From Eurosta solidaginis (Eukaryota > Arthropoda > Insecta > Diptera > Tephritidae), in the NCBI RefSeq assembly GCF_040869045.1, contig NC_090321.1, forward strand, positions 141,537,689 through 141,601,688: DNA of 64,000 nucleotides, read 5' to 3'. The notes beneath the pieces were generated by a model that worked only from the letters and a program-made list of their open reading frames with translations, searched no databases and was not told where the DNA came from. Positions 1-10,361 of the stretch are shown piece after piece. Position numbers and translations under genes: made by a program. Within the stretch, counting starts at the first letter, position 1. Each line of letters opens with the position of its first letter.

Positions 1-2
1 GC

Positions 3-1760
3 GATATAATTCCCCAAATACTGCTCGATGGTCTGCAACGAAATCCGCAAGAAACCCTTATAGCTCAAAACACCATATTTGGATGGGTTCTCAGCGGACT
101 AGTAAAGGAACTAGTCTCCACCTACTCTACACAAGCCAGTGAATCAACAGAACCGGACATCAGCACTCTACTCAAACGGTTCTGGGAACAGGAAGAGATC
201 CCAACAACTCTATCCAGATCACCGGAGGACCAATTTTGTGAGGCCCTCTACACATCTCCAACCACAAGAAGAGAAGATGGACGTTACGTCGTAAAACTTC
301 CCTTTAAACCCAATTTTCCCCACTCATTGGCACTAGGGCACTCCCGCCCAGCAGCGCAGCAGCAATACATCAGTGTAGAAAGGAGTCTGGAAAAAAAGCC
401 CGAATTATGTGAAAAGTACTCAGAAGTATTCACAGAGTACCTCCAAATGGACCACATGCAGCCCGCTCCAAACGCAGAAGTAATCAGAAATGGTAAATAT
501 TTCTCATTTTACCTCCCTCATCACGCTGTTCTCAAACCCGACAGGAAAACCACAAAGGTTCGCGTCGTATTTAATGCATCAAAGACATCGCACTCAGGAA
601 ACTCTCTGAACGATATACTATACACAGGTCCGATTCTCCAAAATGACATGACGTCAATAATTCTCAATTGGCGCCTCTACAAGTTCGTTTTCAATGGCGA
701 CATCGAAAAAATGTATCGCCAAATTTTAGTCAAGGAAGAAGATCAAGACTTCCAAAGAATTCTCTTTAGAAAAGTCCCTCAAAAGCCGATTGAAGATTTT
801 AAATTAAAAACCGTAACTTTCGGTGTTAACTGCGCTTCATACCTCGCAATCCGCACACTCCATCAACTCGCTCAGGATTGCGCAGAAAAATTCCCACTCG
901 CCAAAAACATCATACTACGAGAAACCTATGTAGATGATGTCCTCTCTAGCGGGCATGACATACAGTCCACACTTAGCTCTATGACTCAAACCATCGAAGC
1001 TCTAAAATCGGCGGGCTTTCCATCGAAAAAAATTACAGCAAACAGAACAGAAATTCTAGAATCAATCCCAAACTCTGATGTCTTAGATGCGGAATTCCTC
1101 AAATTTCATGACACCAGCTCCACTAAAACTCTGGGCATAAGATGGAATGCTCTAACTGACTCCTTTTCGTACTCTTACGACCCAATACCGGACTCTACGT
1201 CACACACAAAACGGCAAATACTCTCAGCCGTAGCTAAGCTGTTCGATCCCGCAGGATGGCTTTCGCCAATAATGATCCAAGCCAAAATTCTCCTCCAACA
1301 GCTATGGTTAGAAGGTACCGACTGGGATGAACAGGTCAAACCCGCATCTGTTCATAAGTGGAACACTTTCCGGGAAAGTCTCCCAGCCATAAGCAATATA
1401 CGTATTCCACGACGGGTGCAATTCGCCCCAAATAAATGCATCCAAATACACGGTTTCTCAGATGCCTCAGAAAAATCATATGCAGCATGCGTCTATATCA
1501 GAGTACAACATGATGAAAACTCCTTCTCATCTCAGCTTTTCGTGGCTAAAACCAAAGTCGCTCCTCTACAGACGATTAGCTTACCACGATTAGAACTCTG
1601 TGGCGCAGTACTGTTATCAAAATTAGTAGCAAACACTCAATCCCAATTAAATCTGCCACCACACGAACTGACGCTCTGGTCAGACTCCGCCATCGTGTTG
1701 GCTTGGCTAGAAAAACCCCCACATACATGGAAACCTACGTGGCAAATAGGATCACCGTGA
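3..1760 (+). pseudogene. BEL/Pao pol: protease linker, RT, RNase H (5' partial)
   Basis: The frame is open from the window edge to the stop at 1758-1760. Seen in order: peptidase-A17-type linker (TIFGWVLSG, around 80-105), Pao RT with the template-grip block [11 protein letters not shown] (around 500-530), the block VRVVFNAS, the catalytic YVDD motif (about 926-937), then RNase H with the acidic residues in [19 protein letters not shown] and LWSDSA (1455-1690). The family makes cDNA from its own RNA inside a virus-like particle. The frame breaks at the end of RNase H: after the block [12 protein letters not shown] near 1730 the expected continuation lies in another frame, consistent with loss of one base. 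Apart from that lesion the RT looks complete. Confidence 0.88.
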
Positions 1761-3334
1761 TTCTACAGAACGTTAGTAACGCATCTTGGCGCCACGTACC
1801 CAGTGCTGACAACCCCGCCGATTTAGGAACCCGAGGATGCAAGCCGCAAGACTTAGCTGACTCCTCGTTATGGTGGAATGGAACCCAATGGCTCTCTAAA
1901 CCGAGCTCGTTCTGGCCAAAATATGTCCCTTCTACCTCAACCCTTCCGGAGAAGAAACTCGTCGAAGCCTGGCATGCTGTGGATCACGCCGATATACTGG
2001 AACGATTCTCATCATATCCGCGTGCGTTAAGAGTTGTGGCCTTCATGTACCGGTTTATCCGCCAAACCCAGAAACAACCAATTTCCAGTTCCCTAGTTCT
2101 CACGCAAGAAGAACTATATTTCGCAAAAATTAAACTTATAATGGTCACGCAACGCCATAATTTTCCGGCCGAAATCACCCAATTAGAAGCAGCAAAGCCC
2201 ACCAGCAAGAAAAGTTCATTGTTGACCCTCAATCCCGTGCTAGAAGAAGCTGGCCTCCTGCGAGTTAAGGGTCGTTTAGCTAATGCCGACATCAGCGAGA
2301 ATGAACGGTATCCGATAATTATCCCAGATAACTCCAAGTTCTGCTCACTGCTACTAGACTTTCCCCACAAAGTATTGATTCATGCTGAGGTGCAACTGAT
2401 GATTCGCATGATTCAAGCGGAATACTATATTCCCCGCATCAAGCAGAAAGTAAAGAAATGCATATTCCAATGCAAGACGTGCACGATATACAAACAACAA
2501 ATACGTTCACAAATAATGGCCCCTCTACCCCCCGAACGTGCCACTTACTCCGTGCCATTTCACGTAACAGAAGTTGACTTCGCTGGCCCATTTATGGTGA
2601 AAACGTCCCTCTTACGACGAGCTTCTCACACGAAAGCGTACGTTTGCGTATTCGTCTGCTTCTCCACTAAAGCAGTCCACCTCGAATCATGCACAAGTTT
2701 GACAACTGAAGCCTTCAGAGCCGCCTTCACTCGCTTCGTAGGGCGACGCGGATTACCCCACAAAATAATGTCTGACAACGGAAAGACGTTTGTTGGCGCA
2801 CAACGAGCGATCCAGAGGGAGATAGCCCTATTCCTCAAAGAAGAAGCTGTGGATATTGCACAAAGGTATGCGGTACAGGGCCTCTCTTGGCAATTCATAC
2901 CGCCGTATGCCCCACACATGGGCGGCCTATGGGAAGCCCCAGTAAAAAGCTTCAAAACCCATTTCACAAAAGTAGCTGGAAATCAAAGGTTTACATTTGA
3001 GGAATTCACCACTCTCCTCATTGGAATCGAAGCAGTGCTTAATTCTCGCCCTCTCTCTCCCATGTCACAGGATCCAAGCGACTTATTAGCCCTAACTCCT
3101 GGACATTTTCTTCGAGGAGCCCCCTTAACTTCCTTACCCGAACCGAATGCCGAAAACGTATCCCCTACTACGAAATGGCAAAGATTAAAGGTTCTGCATC
3201 ACCAGTTCGGCTCACGTTGGAAGAGCGAGTATCTACAAACCTTGCATAAAATATATAAATGGAAACATCCCCAACAAAATATTCGCGAAGGAGATATGGT
3301 CGTTATCAAAGACGACCTACTTACCCTTACTTGA
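1703..3334 (+). pseudogene. BEL/Pao pol: RNase H end and integrase
   Basis: This is the continuation of the preceding frame after the frameshift; its true coding part starts near 1735. It carries the RNase H tail WRHVPSADNPADLGTRG, an HHCC-type zinc region (HKVLIH then CIFQCKTC, residues about 222-262), and an integrase core with D in EVDFAGPF (about 291), D in SDNGKTF (about 357) and E in GLWEAPVKS (about 411), so the DDE triad is present. The C-terminal DUF5641-like domain starts (WQRLKVLHHQF to GDMVVIKDD) but ends early at 3334, where the family normally continues for tens of residues. The gene is probably dead because of the upstream frameshift and this truncated tail. Confidence 0.88.
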
Positions 3335-3768
3335 AATACTTACCATTCAGAAATATTTACATTGTATAAAATCACATACTCATACTCATACTCATATTTT
3401 ACATTCACCCTGTATCGATTTAGTAAGCTACCGTTTGCCTAAAATATGCAGATTTAAGAAATGCATACATATTTTCCTATTTACCTATTTATATATTTAC
3501 CGTTTTTCTCTCTCCTTAAGTTAAAAAGTAAGCGGTCCAACTGAATGCATTGGACCGCTTTTCAGTTAGTTATTCGCCATCAGCCCAACTGTACAAACGC
3601 CTCTCTTTGCAAATGTGAAAATTCTTAACACTTAACTAATTAATAATAAAATCTATAGTTATATATTTAAAATCGAAAGTTGTCGTGGTTTATATTTTAT
3701 TAAAGTGAAGTGCTCAGCCCCTCCACCATTTCCCTTGTGCACATACCCCACATAGTGCATTTTTATAC
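3335..3768. other. non-coding tail of the BEL element, probable LTR
   Basis: No open frame. It contains a short run of ACTCAT repeats (about 3373-3392), the 11-bp perfect hairpin described separately, an AATAAAA polyadenylation-like signal near 3645 and an AT-rich end. This fits the LTR of the BEL element, but no second copy is available, so the boundaries are inferred. The junction to the next element near 3768 is abrupt. Confidence 0.4.
3530..3560. repeat. perfect 11-bp stem hairpin
   Basis: AAGCGGTCCAA at 3530-3540 pairs perfectly with TTGGACCGCTT at 3550-3560 across a 9-base loop. It lies in the likely LTR of the BEL element, upstream of the polyadenylation-like signal. An RNA structure in the R/U5 region is possible; the function is inferred only. 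Confidence 0.75.
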
Positions 3769-3935
3769 AAAAATGTTTTATCAATATTTTAATTTTCAAT
3801 ATTGATTTTTCAATTTTCAAAAATTTTCATGATGGTGAAAAATTTAAAAAGATATTGACGTATACATTTAGTGGTATTCTTTATTGAATAAAAGCTTCTT
3901 TATATATAAAATTAAAAGTGTTTTCAATCACCACA
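3769..3935 (+). repeat. 5' LTR of the CsRn1-like element, 5'-truncated
   Basis: From AAAATGTTTTATCAATATTTTA to CACCACA it aligns with 7667-7830 with scattered substitutions. The TG start seen in the 3' LTR (7604) is missing, so the left junction with the BEL sequence is a deletion or rearrangement, not an intact insertion edge. An AATAAAAG signal lies near 3887. Confidence 0.75.
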
Positions 3936-3979
3936 CTGTATTATATATATTTGACGGTTTATGTCACTCAAAAGAAAAT

Positions 3980-4541
3980 GCAATTATATTCAACAGCAAA
4001 TATTGATAAAATTTTAAACGATTCTGAGATGGATGATCGTAAGCCCTCAGAATTTCATCGTTCATTAATTATATTAGCCGGGTCAAATTTTAGCGAAAAT
4101 ATTTTAAAGAAAATTTGGATGCGTAAACTTCCTAAAAATTTTAGTATGATTTTGGCTAGTTCGAGTTCTAACGAATTAACGAATTAACAAAATTAGCAGA
4201 TAATATTTGGGAAGTGATAAACGAAAATGAAGTATTTTCGGTTAATAAAATTTCAGGTACAAAAGTTCAAAATGTCTGTTGTTGAAAAACTAGTCAAAAC
4301 CACCCCTTTTATGTGTGAGAATTTTCAGAAACTTTCTTTGGAGTTAGCTGAAATTAAAACAGAAATGTATCGGAATCAATCTAGGTCGTGTTCTAATTCT
4401 AGGAACAATTTTAGAAATTCTTTTAGGCGTCGTTCTAACTCGCATAATAATCCAAATTGGTGGTGTAGATTTCACTACAAATTTGGAAATAATGCTAGAG
4501 GTTGTGAAAAACCTTGTTCTTACAGAGATTCAACAAACTAA
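3980..4541 (+). pseudogene. CsRn1-like gag remnant
   Basis: Reads from about 3980 with the block MDDRKPSEFHRSLIILAG (capsid-like region of CsRn1-type Gag). The frame is broken at about 4178-4190 by a tandem duplication of the 8 bases AACGAATT; the conserved continuation KLADNIWEVI follows in another frame. A later frame carries an Asn/Ser/Arg-rich stretch and WWCRFHYKFGNNARGCEKPC, the Cys/His block that replaces the zinc knuckle in this clade. N-terminal sequence is largely missing. Gag would package the element RNA into particles. Confidence 0.72.
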
Positions 4542-5880
4542 ATTTTTCCGTTGTTGCATCGACGAATAACGCAAATTTAGAATTTTCGACGCGTCGCTTA
4601 TTTATTTTTGATAGAGAAAACAAACAAAATTTTTTAATTGATAGTGGAGCAGAAATTTCGGTATTACCCGCGTCTGAATTTCCTCATACGAAAGGTTCAG
4701 ACATAATTCTCACTGCAGCTAATGGCTCAACAATTGCCACTTACGGGAAAAGGTTTTTAAATGTACATTTAGGTTTAAGACGGGAATTGCCATTTTCGTT
4801 TTTGATTGCGGATATAGCCAAGCCAATAATTGGTGCTGATTTTCTTTGTAAATATGGTCTTCTTATTGACATTAAACATAAACGTTTAGTATATCCATTA
4901 ACCAATCTCTCAGTTAATACAGTATCCTACTTTTGCGATATTCCATTACCTAAATTATTTGTGGTTGACAATAAATTTACAAAATTATTAAAAGAGTTTC
5001 CATCACTTATTTTAGAGCCAGATTATACTAAACCTGTTAAACATACAACAGTACATCGACTTGTAACAGAAGGTAGTCTTCCATTTTCTAAGCCCAGGCG
5101 CTTAGATCCGGTAAAATACAAAGTCGCGAAAACGGAGTTTGATTTCTTAGCTAAAACAGGCATTTGTCGGCCTTCAAATTCTTCAGTAGCATCACCACTT
5201 CACCTTGTACTTAAAAAGGAGTTGAATGATTTGCGTCCATGTGGTGATTTTAGAAGATTGAATATTGTAACTGTTCCCGATCGTTATCCCTTACCTCACA
5301 TTCAGGATTTTAATATGAACCTTCATAATAAAAATATATTTTCAAAATTAGATTTAGTTAGGGCATATCACCAAATTCCTATGAAGAAGATATTTATAAA
5401 ACTGCTATTACAACTCCTTTCGGTATGTTTGAATTCATGAGAATGCCTTTCGGACTTAGAAATTCTGCACAAACCTTTCAAAGATTCATAAATGAGGTAG
5501 TAGGTGACTTAGATTTTGTATATGCTTACATCGACGACCTACTTATTGCAAGTAAAGACGTAGAACAACATTTAAAAGATTTACGTATCCTTTTTCAATG
5601 CCTTACAGAGTACGGTTTAAACATTAAACCAAGTAAATGTACTTTTGGTGAAACAAATATAGATTTTTTAGGACATAACATTTCTGGAACAGGTATTCGA
5701 CCTTCCGATGAAAAGGTATCAGCTATTCGCAATTTCGAACGTACAAAATCAGTTAAGCAGGCACAGAAATTTATTGGTATGGTAAATTATTATCATAGAT
5801 ACATTCCAAAACTAGCAGAATTCACAAACAAAATTTATTATCTAATTAGCAAAGTAAGTAAGAAACGTAAAAAAACTTAG
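4514..5880 (+). pseudogene. CsRn1-like pol: protease and RT
   Basis: The first frame (4514-5440) overlaps the end of gag by 28 bases. It carries the aspartic protease (FLIDSGAEISVLP, then ADFLCKYGLL) and the front of RT (DLRPCGDFRRLN, KLDLVRAYHQIP). A frameshift near 5390 moves the reading to 5425-5880, which holds MRMPFGLRNSAQTFQRF, the catalytic YIDD motif (about 5530), the connection block SKCTFGETNIDFLGH and the thumb. RT blocks are otherwise complete. An in-frame stop ends the frame at 5880, before RNase H. Confidence 0.82.
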
Positions 5881-6565
5881 GTACGGGACGGGAATACGAA
5901 TGAAGCTTTTGAATGCATTAAAGATAAATTTGCATCTACGATATTGTTAAATCATTTTAACAAAAATGCTAAATTATCTTTAACAGTAAATGCATCTAAC
6001 AGCGATTGGGGGCATTATACTACAAAATTACAATAATAAAATTGAGCCCATTGCATTCTTTTCTAAAAAACTTTCTCCAACTGAAATTAAATGTGGTGCT
6101 TTGAGAGTGGCGATTTACTTAAATATAAAACATTTTAGATATCTTTTGGAAGGACGACAAGTTACAGTTTATACGGACCATAAACCTTTGACTACTGCTT
6201 TAAATTCAAAAACAGAACGAAATCCTAAACAAACGAGACACTTGGAATTTATAGCACAATTTACTGATGACATACAATACATTAAAGGAGAATCCAATGT
6301 TGTAGCAGATACGCTATCTGGAGCTTTTGAGGTTAATGCAATATATAATACAGAACTGAATTTTAAAATTTTACAAACTGAACAACAAAAAGATGATGAC
6401 TTAAATCAACTTGTATCTGATTCTCAATATCTAAATTTAAAACTAATTAGTATTCCCATTTTAAATTTTAATATTTGGTGTGAAATTTCAGGAGAAACTT
6501 CTAGGTCATTTGTACCGAGTAATTTGCGAAAAACAGTATTTGGTCTTTTACATAGAATAGCATAG
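5881..6565 (+). pseudogene. CsRn1-like pol: RNase H
   Basis: After a stop and a shift at 5880-5990, the RNase H domain continues to 6565: GIILQNYNNKIEPIAFFSKKLS, the third acidic block VYTDHKPLT and the tail KGESNVVADTLSG. The first acidic block reads VNASNSDWG where family members have TDASD, so one catalytic Asp appears replaced by Asn, and the usual E-L-L-A-I-Y block reads LRVAIY, so a second acidic residue is also missing. The domain is expected to be inactive. Confidence 0.72.
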
Positions 6566-6627
6566 AATAGCGTCCGGGTACAAGAGCTACACGACGGCTC
6601 ATAGTTAAAAAATATTATTAGCCTAAT

Positions 6628-7461
6628 ATGAATAAGGATATTAATATTTGGTCAAAAGAATGTCTTAATTGTCAAAAGTCTAAAGTTTATCGTCATACAA
6701 AATCCCCTGTTGTCACAATTCAAATTCCCAAGAATAGATTTGAAGACATCCATTTAGACATAGTTGGACCATTACCTATTTCAAAAGGACATCGCTATAT
6801 TCTAACGATTATTTAAAGATTTACCCGTTGGCCTGAGGAATATGCATTAAAAGATATTTCAGCAACTTCAATTGCAAATAAGTTTTTTAGAGAATATATT
6901 TCTCGGTTTGGAGTTCCGTTAAAGATAGCAACTGATCAAGGTAGCCAATTTACATCGAAATTGTTTTCAGAGTTAACTAAATTACTTGGTAGTCACCAAG
7001 TTACGATATCCGCATATCACCCTCAAGGAAATGGTATGGTTGAAAGGTTTCATAGACAATAAAAGACTACTATAATAGCTAGAGAGGACACAAATAATTG
7101 GTATGACGAGTTACCTGTCATATTACTTGGTTTGCGATCTATTTACAAAGAAGATATTTCGGCTACACAAGCGGAAATAGTTTTTGGTCAGAATTTACGT
7201 TTGCCAGGGGAACTTGTTGTGCCATCAGCTAAAAATTTCTCATCAACTGAAATTTTAAGTAATTTACGTGAACATTTTCGAAATGTTAGATCAAATTTAA
7301 GTCATCATAAAGTTCTGATACTGGAATTTACGTTCCAAAAGATCTTCAAACTTGTAAATTTGCATTTGTTCGAGTCATTAATAAACATTCATTACAACAA
7401 CCATACGAAGGACCTTACAAAATTGTGGAAAAATATCAAAAATGTTTTAAACTTGAAATAG
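6628..7461 (+). pseudogene. CsRn1-like pol: integrase
   Basis: Three broken pieces. 6628-6816 has the second half of the zinc-binding region (CLNCQKSK) and the first core Asp (HLDIVGPLP). 6817-7100 continues in frame through a stop, with the second Asp (TDQGSQFTS) and the Glu (NGMVERFHR), followed by a stop near 7060. 7132-7461 holds the end of the core (ATQAEIVFGQNLRLPGE) and diverges afterwards. All three DDE positions are recognisable but they are separated by nonsense changes. Confidence 0.75.
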
Positions 7462-7603
7462 ATAATAATATTAAAACTATTCCTATTGATAGATTAAAAC
7501 CTGCAATAATTGAAACAACAGACACAAACAACACCAAGACTTTACATAAAAAGGGAGTTATGTTCAATTTGTTTAATGTAAAATTTTCTTGAAGGGGGAG
7601 TAA

Positions 7604-7830
7604 TGTAGGGTTCTCATTATTTTTATTAAACTTTGTATTTTAGTTACTTTGAACTTTTTAATTTTAAAATGTTTTATCAATATTTTAATTTTCAATATTG
7701 ATTTTTCAATTTTCAAAAATTTTCATGATTGAGAAAATTTAAAAAGATATTGACGCATACATTTAGGCGTATTCTTTATTGAATAAAAGTTTCTTTATAT
7801 ATAAAATTAAAAGTGGTTTCAATCGCCACA
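7604..7830 (+). repeat. 3' LTR of the CsRn1-like element
   Basis: Starts TGTAGGGTTCTC straight after the purine tract at 7591-7600 and ends at CGCCACA, 227 bp. Its right side matches the 5' LTR at 3769-3935. An AATAAAAG signal lies near 7783. The part from about 7672 onwards was copied again at 7931-8090 by the tandem duplication described below. Confidence 0.78.
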
Positions 7831-8190
7831 CTCTCCACCAGGAGCGGATTTACATAGGGGCAACATGGGCAGCTGCCCAGGGCGCCGTTTCAATTAGGGG
7901 CGCCAAAACTAAGACAAGCAAAAAACATTTTTTTATCAATTTTTTAATTTTCAATATTGATTTTTCAATTTTCAAAAATTTTCATGATGGTGAAAAATTT
8001 AGAAAGATATTGACGCATACATTTAGGCGTATTCTTTATTGTATAAAAGTTTCTTTATATATAAAATTAAAAGTGGTTTCAATCACCACACTCTCCACCA
8101 GGAGCGGATTTACATATGGGCAACATGGGCAGCTGCCCAGGGCGCCGTTTCAATAGGTGCGCCAAAACTAAGACAAGGAAAAAATTTTAT
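7672..8190. repeat. tandem duplication of LTR end plus hAT-1 left end, two ~260-bp units
   Basis: Unit 1 (about 7672-7930) and unit 2 (about 7931-8190) each consist of the right part of the gypsy 3' LTR, the 8-bp hAT target site CTCTCCAC and about 90 bases of hAT-1 left terminus. Landmarks are offset by 259-260 bases: CTCTCCAC at 7831-7838 and 8091-8098, terminus CAGGAGCGGATTTACAT at 7839 and 8099. The unit edges fall in similar AT-rich words (TTTTATCAA in the LTR, TTTATCAAA in hAT-1), which suggests slippage or microhomology repair after hAT-1 had inserted. Confidence 0.88.
7831..7855 (+). repeat. hAT-1 target duplication and left inverted repeat (outer copy)
   Basis: CTCTCCAC (7831-7838) followed by CAGGAGCGGATTTACAT. 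The same pair recurs at 8091-8115 because of the tandem duplication, so the element has two possible left ends; which one is original cannot be told from sequence alone. Confidence 0.85.
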
Positions 8191-8613
8191 TTTTTTAATT
8201 TATCAAAAAAGATTTTTTTTTAATATTACAACAAGAATGAAAGATTTTTTCAATTTTTTACAGAGAAAAAATGAATCAAAGTACATTTCAGAACATTGGT
8301 ACAGTTCTTAACCTTCGCCCCAGTGGGACTTACATATCGCTCATTTGCTGCATTTACACTTTTCAAAATACACAACTCTTCAGGAAGGGCAATTTTGAGA
8401 TTCAATCGCCATATGGTGCGCAAGTAAATGCAACATTTGGTTTGTATCTGAAGCGCTTAGTTTTCAACAAATCATAAAGAATTTTTTACTCAACCTGAAG
8501 TATGATGTAACTAACTATTCTGCAGCATTAACTCAAAAATCACGTTTTTTGATTTATGCCGGTCTTGCAGCAAATGAGCGATATGTAAACACTAAGTTTT
8601 GGCAGCTTGTGTG
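8190..8613. other. hAT-1 interior with a short inverted-repeat insertion
   Basis: AT-rich non-coding sequence between the hAT-1 left end and the provirus. No convincing gene. A perfect 23-bp inverted repeat (8330-8352 and 8566-8588) marks a probable MITE inside it. Confidence 0.5.
8330..8588. repeat. probable MITE with 23-bp perfect inverted repeats
   Basis: TTACATATCGCTCATTTGCTG plus CA at 8330-8352 is the exact reverse complement of 8566-8588. Outside it the two sides stay partly similar (CAGTGGGAC on the left, complement AGTGTT on the right), so the true termini may be a few bases further out; a CAGTG start would fit hAT-type MITEs. No clear target duplication was found. Confidence 0.6.
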
Positions 8614-8961
8614 AGTTATGAGTCCGTGTTGGAAGTTGAAATAAAAATATAAGCAGAAGCTTCTTTCAATCTTCGTTTATTTTCAGAACTGCCTACATTT
8701 TTTATATTGTTTATTGACAAGGTTGTTATTCGAAAGATGTTTACATGTTAAGTATAATGTTATCAAAATGCTTTGTTACTTATGAGACAAACAAGATTAT
8801 GTTTCTTTGTTTGTTCTTCATTATCTCTTGAAGGGAAAAAGGTTATTGTTATTGTTATTGTTATTGCTTACAGATATTTTAATTCGTAAACAATAATTAT
8901 GTGTGTGTTTGGTATGTATATATGTATATATCTATCTACTTAGGGTCTAAAGGTGTTAACC
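8614..8961 (-). repeat. 3' LTR of the errantivirus-like provirus
   Basis: Matches 14737-15103 over its whole length with a missing ~30-base segment (present near 14826-14855 in the other LTR) and an expanded TTATTG run (about 8843-8866). Bounded outside by the TGTG target copy and inside by the purine tract. Confidence 0.9.
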
Positions 8962-8972
8962 CTCCCCTGTGT
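8961..8972 (-). other. polypurine tract of the provirus
   Basis: On the coding strand ACAGGGGAGGG lies immediately before the 3' LTR start (GTTAACACC). This is the expected position of the primer for plus-strand DNA synthesis. Confidence 0.7.
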
Positions 8973-8993
8973 TGAAAATGAAATGTCCTCATT

Positions 8994-10361
8994 TCAACAG
9001 CTTAGGTTTTGTATTCGTTGTAATTCGGTTAGATAAGCTAATTCGAAGTTTCTTTGGCGGTTAATATTTAATTGCAATTGCCAATAAGCATAAAATTTTA
9101 TAATTGAGTACGTAATTAAAATTAATATAAATATTGCTATGGTCATATATAAAGTAAATTTCCAAGGATGTTCCTCAATTGGCATTAATAATTTATATAT
9201 TTTTTGTATGTTAGTAAACTTATAATCTGTTTCGGAGTTTAGAATTCTTAGTACATTGACCATTTCATTCTGGTGAGCATGTATTGCATTTTTTATTTCT
9301 TGTTTGTGGTTAACATAAGTTTTATTATCAATTGTTGTATTAAAATTAAATTGGATTAAATGTGGACCATTTATTTTAAGTCCGTTCCATGTGTGTCCAT
9401 AGTCGATAATAGTGTTACCGTCGTCTATTACTTGTAAGGGAATATTATTTTCTTGAATTATGTTACAATGTTCTTTATGTTTTAATAATAAAGGAATGGT
9501 ACAATTATCATTTGGTTCTTTTTTACAAATATAAGTCCCTACATAATTTTTACATTTTGATAAGTTGGTGAATTTATTATTACATAAAGCAATTCTATTA
9601 TAAAGCTGATATTTTCCATATTTAAAGGCTAATGGAGTAAGATTATACATTTTACATTTTTCGGTTATTACAGGATATTTGTAAATTGTAATAATAGCAT
9701 CATTAAAGGTACATACGTGTATGTCGGAATATTCTAGTACATTTATTATGGGAATATCATATATTTCGTTTTTTATTACTTGCTGTATATCTCTAAAATT
9801 AAGTGTACCAGAGAAGAAATTTCCTGTTTTCGCAAAGTTAATGGTATTTGTAATAGTTAATAATTCGTTATATATTCCTGTAAGTACTGACTGATCAAAA
9901 ATTAATTCTGGATTTATTGTTGCTAAAAATTTTTCAAACCTGGAATTTATTTTCCTTTGCTGATTATTATTTTCAATAAGCTGGTTAAGTCCTGTTTTAA
10001 TTTATACAAGATCATCGTGATCTGGTATTCCTGTTACAAATTTTAATACTGATCCTAAAAAATTTATGGCACGTTTGGCGCGATACTCGGATGGTTTTAA
10101 ATGTGACTTCAAAGCTTCTATTTTTTCAATTAATATATTTTTTTCTTCGTTTTGAGTTGAGTCATTACTAGTTAGCACAATTTTTTCATACGGTTCTAAT
10201 ATTATAGATAAGTTCGATATATGGTAAAGGTAGGATGAACTCTCGTAGGTATATACACTATCTAACTCTGTAAGAACATATTTCTTACCAGACAAGTCTG
10301 TGATCTTATCGCAAAATCCGTAGGTAGCTATTATTAAAATTAGGAAGCCTATTCGTTGCAT
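8994..10361 (-). pseudogene. env: errantivirus env, one premature stop
   Basis: A single frame from the ATG at 10361 to the TGA at 8994-8996 is open except for one TAA at 10002-10004 (codon 120). Features: hydrophobic signal sequence at residues 2-16, a furin-type site RAKR at 94-97 followed by the hydrophobic block INFLGSVLKFVTG (fusion-peptide region of insect F-like envelope proteins), and near the C-terminus a membrane anchor (FTLYMTIAIFILILITYSII) with a short cytoplasmic tail. The start overlaps the end of pol by 13 bases, as in errantiviruses, whose env is usually expressed by splicing. Total about 455 codons, normal for the family. The stop removes nearly all of the transmembrane subunit, so this copy should make no functional envelope. 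Confidence 0.85.

Larger units (their letters stand above)
1..3768 (+). mobile_element. BEL/Pao LTR retrotransposon, 3' part
   Basis: The left edge of the window cuts into the pol gene of a BEL/Pao-type element. Reading starts in frame at base 3, in the peptidase-to-RT linker (motif TIFGWVLSG), and continues through RT, RNase H and integrase to about 3334. Pao-type RT (catalytic YVDD) followed by an integrase with the DUF5641-like tail is diagnostic of the superfamily. gag and the 5' LTR lie outside the window. The 3' LTR is not proven because its partner cannot be seen; 3335-3768 probably contains it. One frameshift near 1730 and a premature C-terminus make the copy inactive. Confidence 0.88.
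3769..7830 (+). mobile_element. Ty3/gypsy element, CsRn1-like, decayed
   Basis: Two related LTR sequences flank a gag-pol region. The 5' LTR (3769-3935) lacks its first ~65 bases; the 3' LTR (7604-7830) is complete and preceded by the purine tract GAAGGGGGAG. gag has the CsRn1-type motif block MDDRKPSEFHRSL ... ILKKIWMRKLP and, in place of a CCHC knuckle, a W-x-FHYKFG-x(n)-C-x3-C block typical of that clade. pol order is PR, RT, RNase H, IN. Frameshifts and stops occur in every part. hAT-1 later inserted exactly next to the 3' LTR. Confidence 0.82.

Noticed and set aside
3530..3560. bacterial-type terminator
   Set aside because: Eukaryotic retroelement context; no T-run directly after the stem that would matter here.
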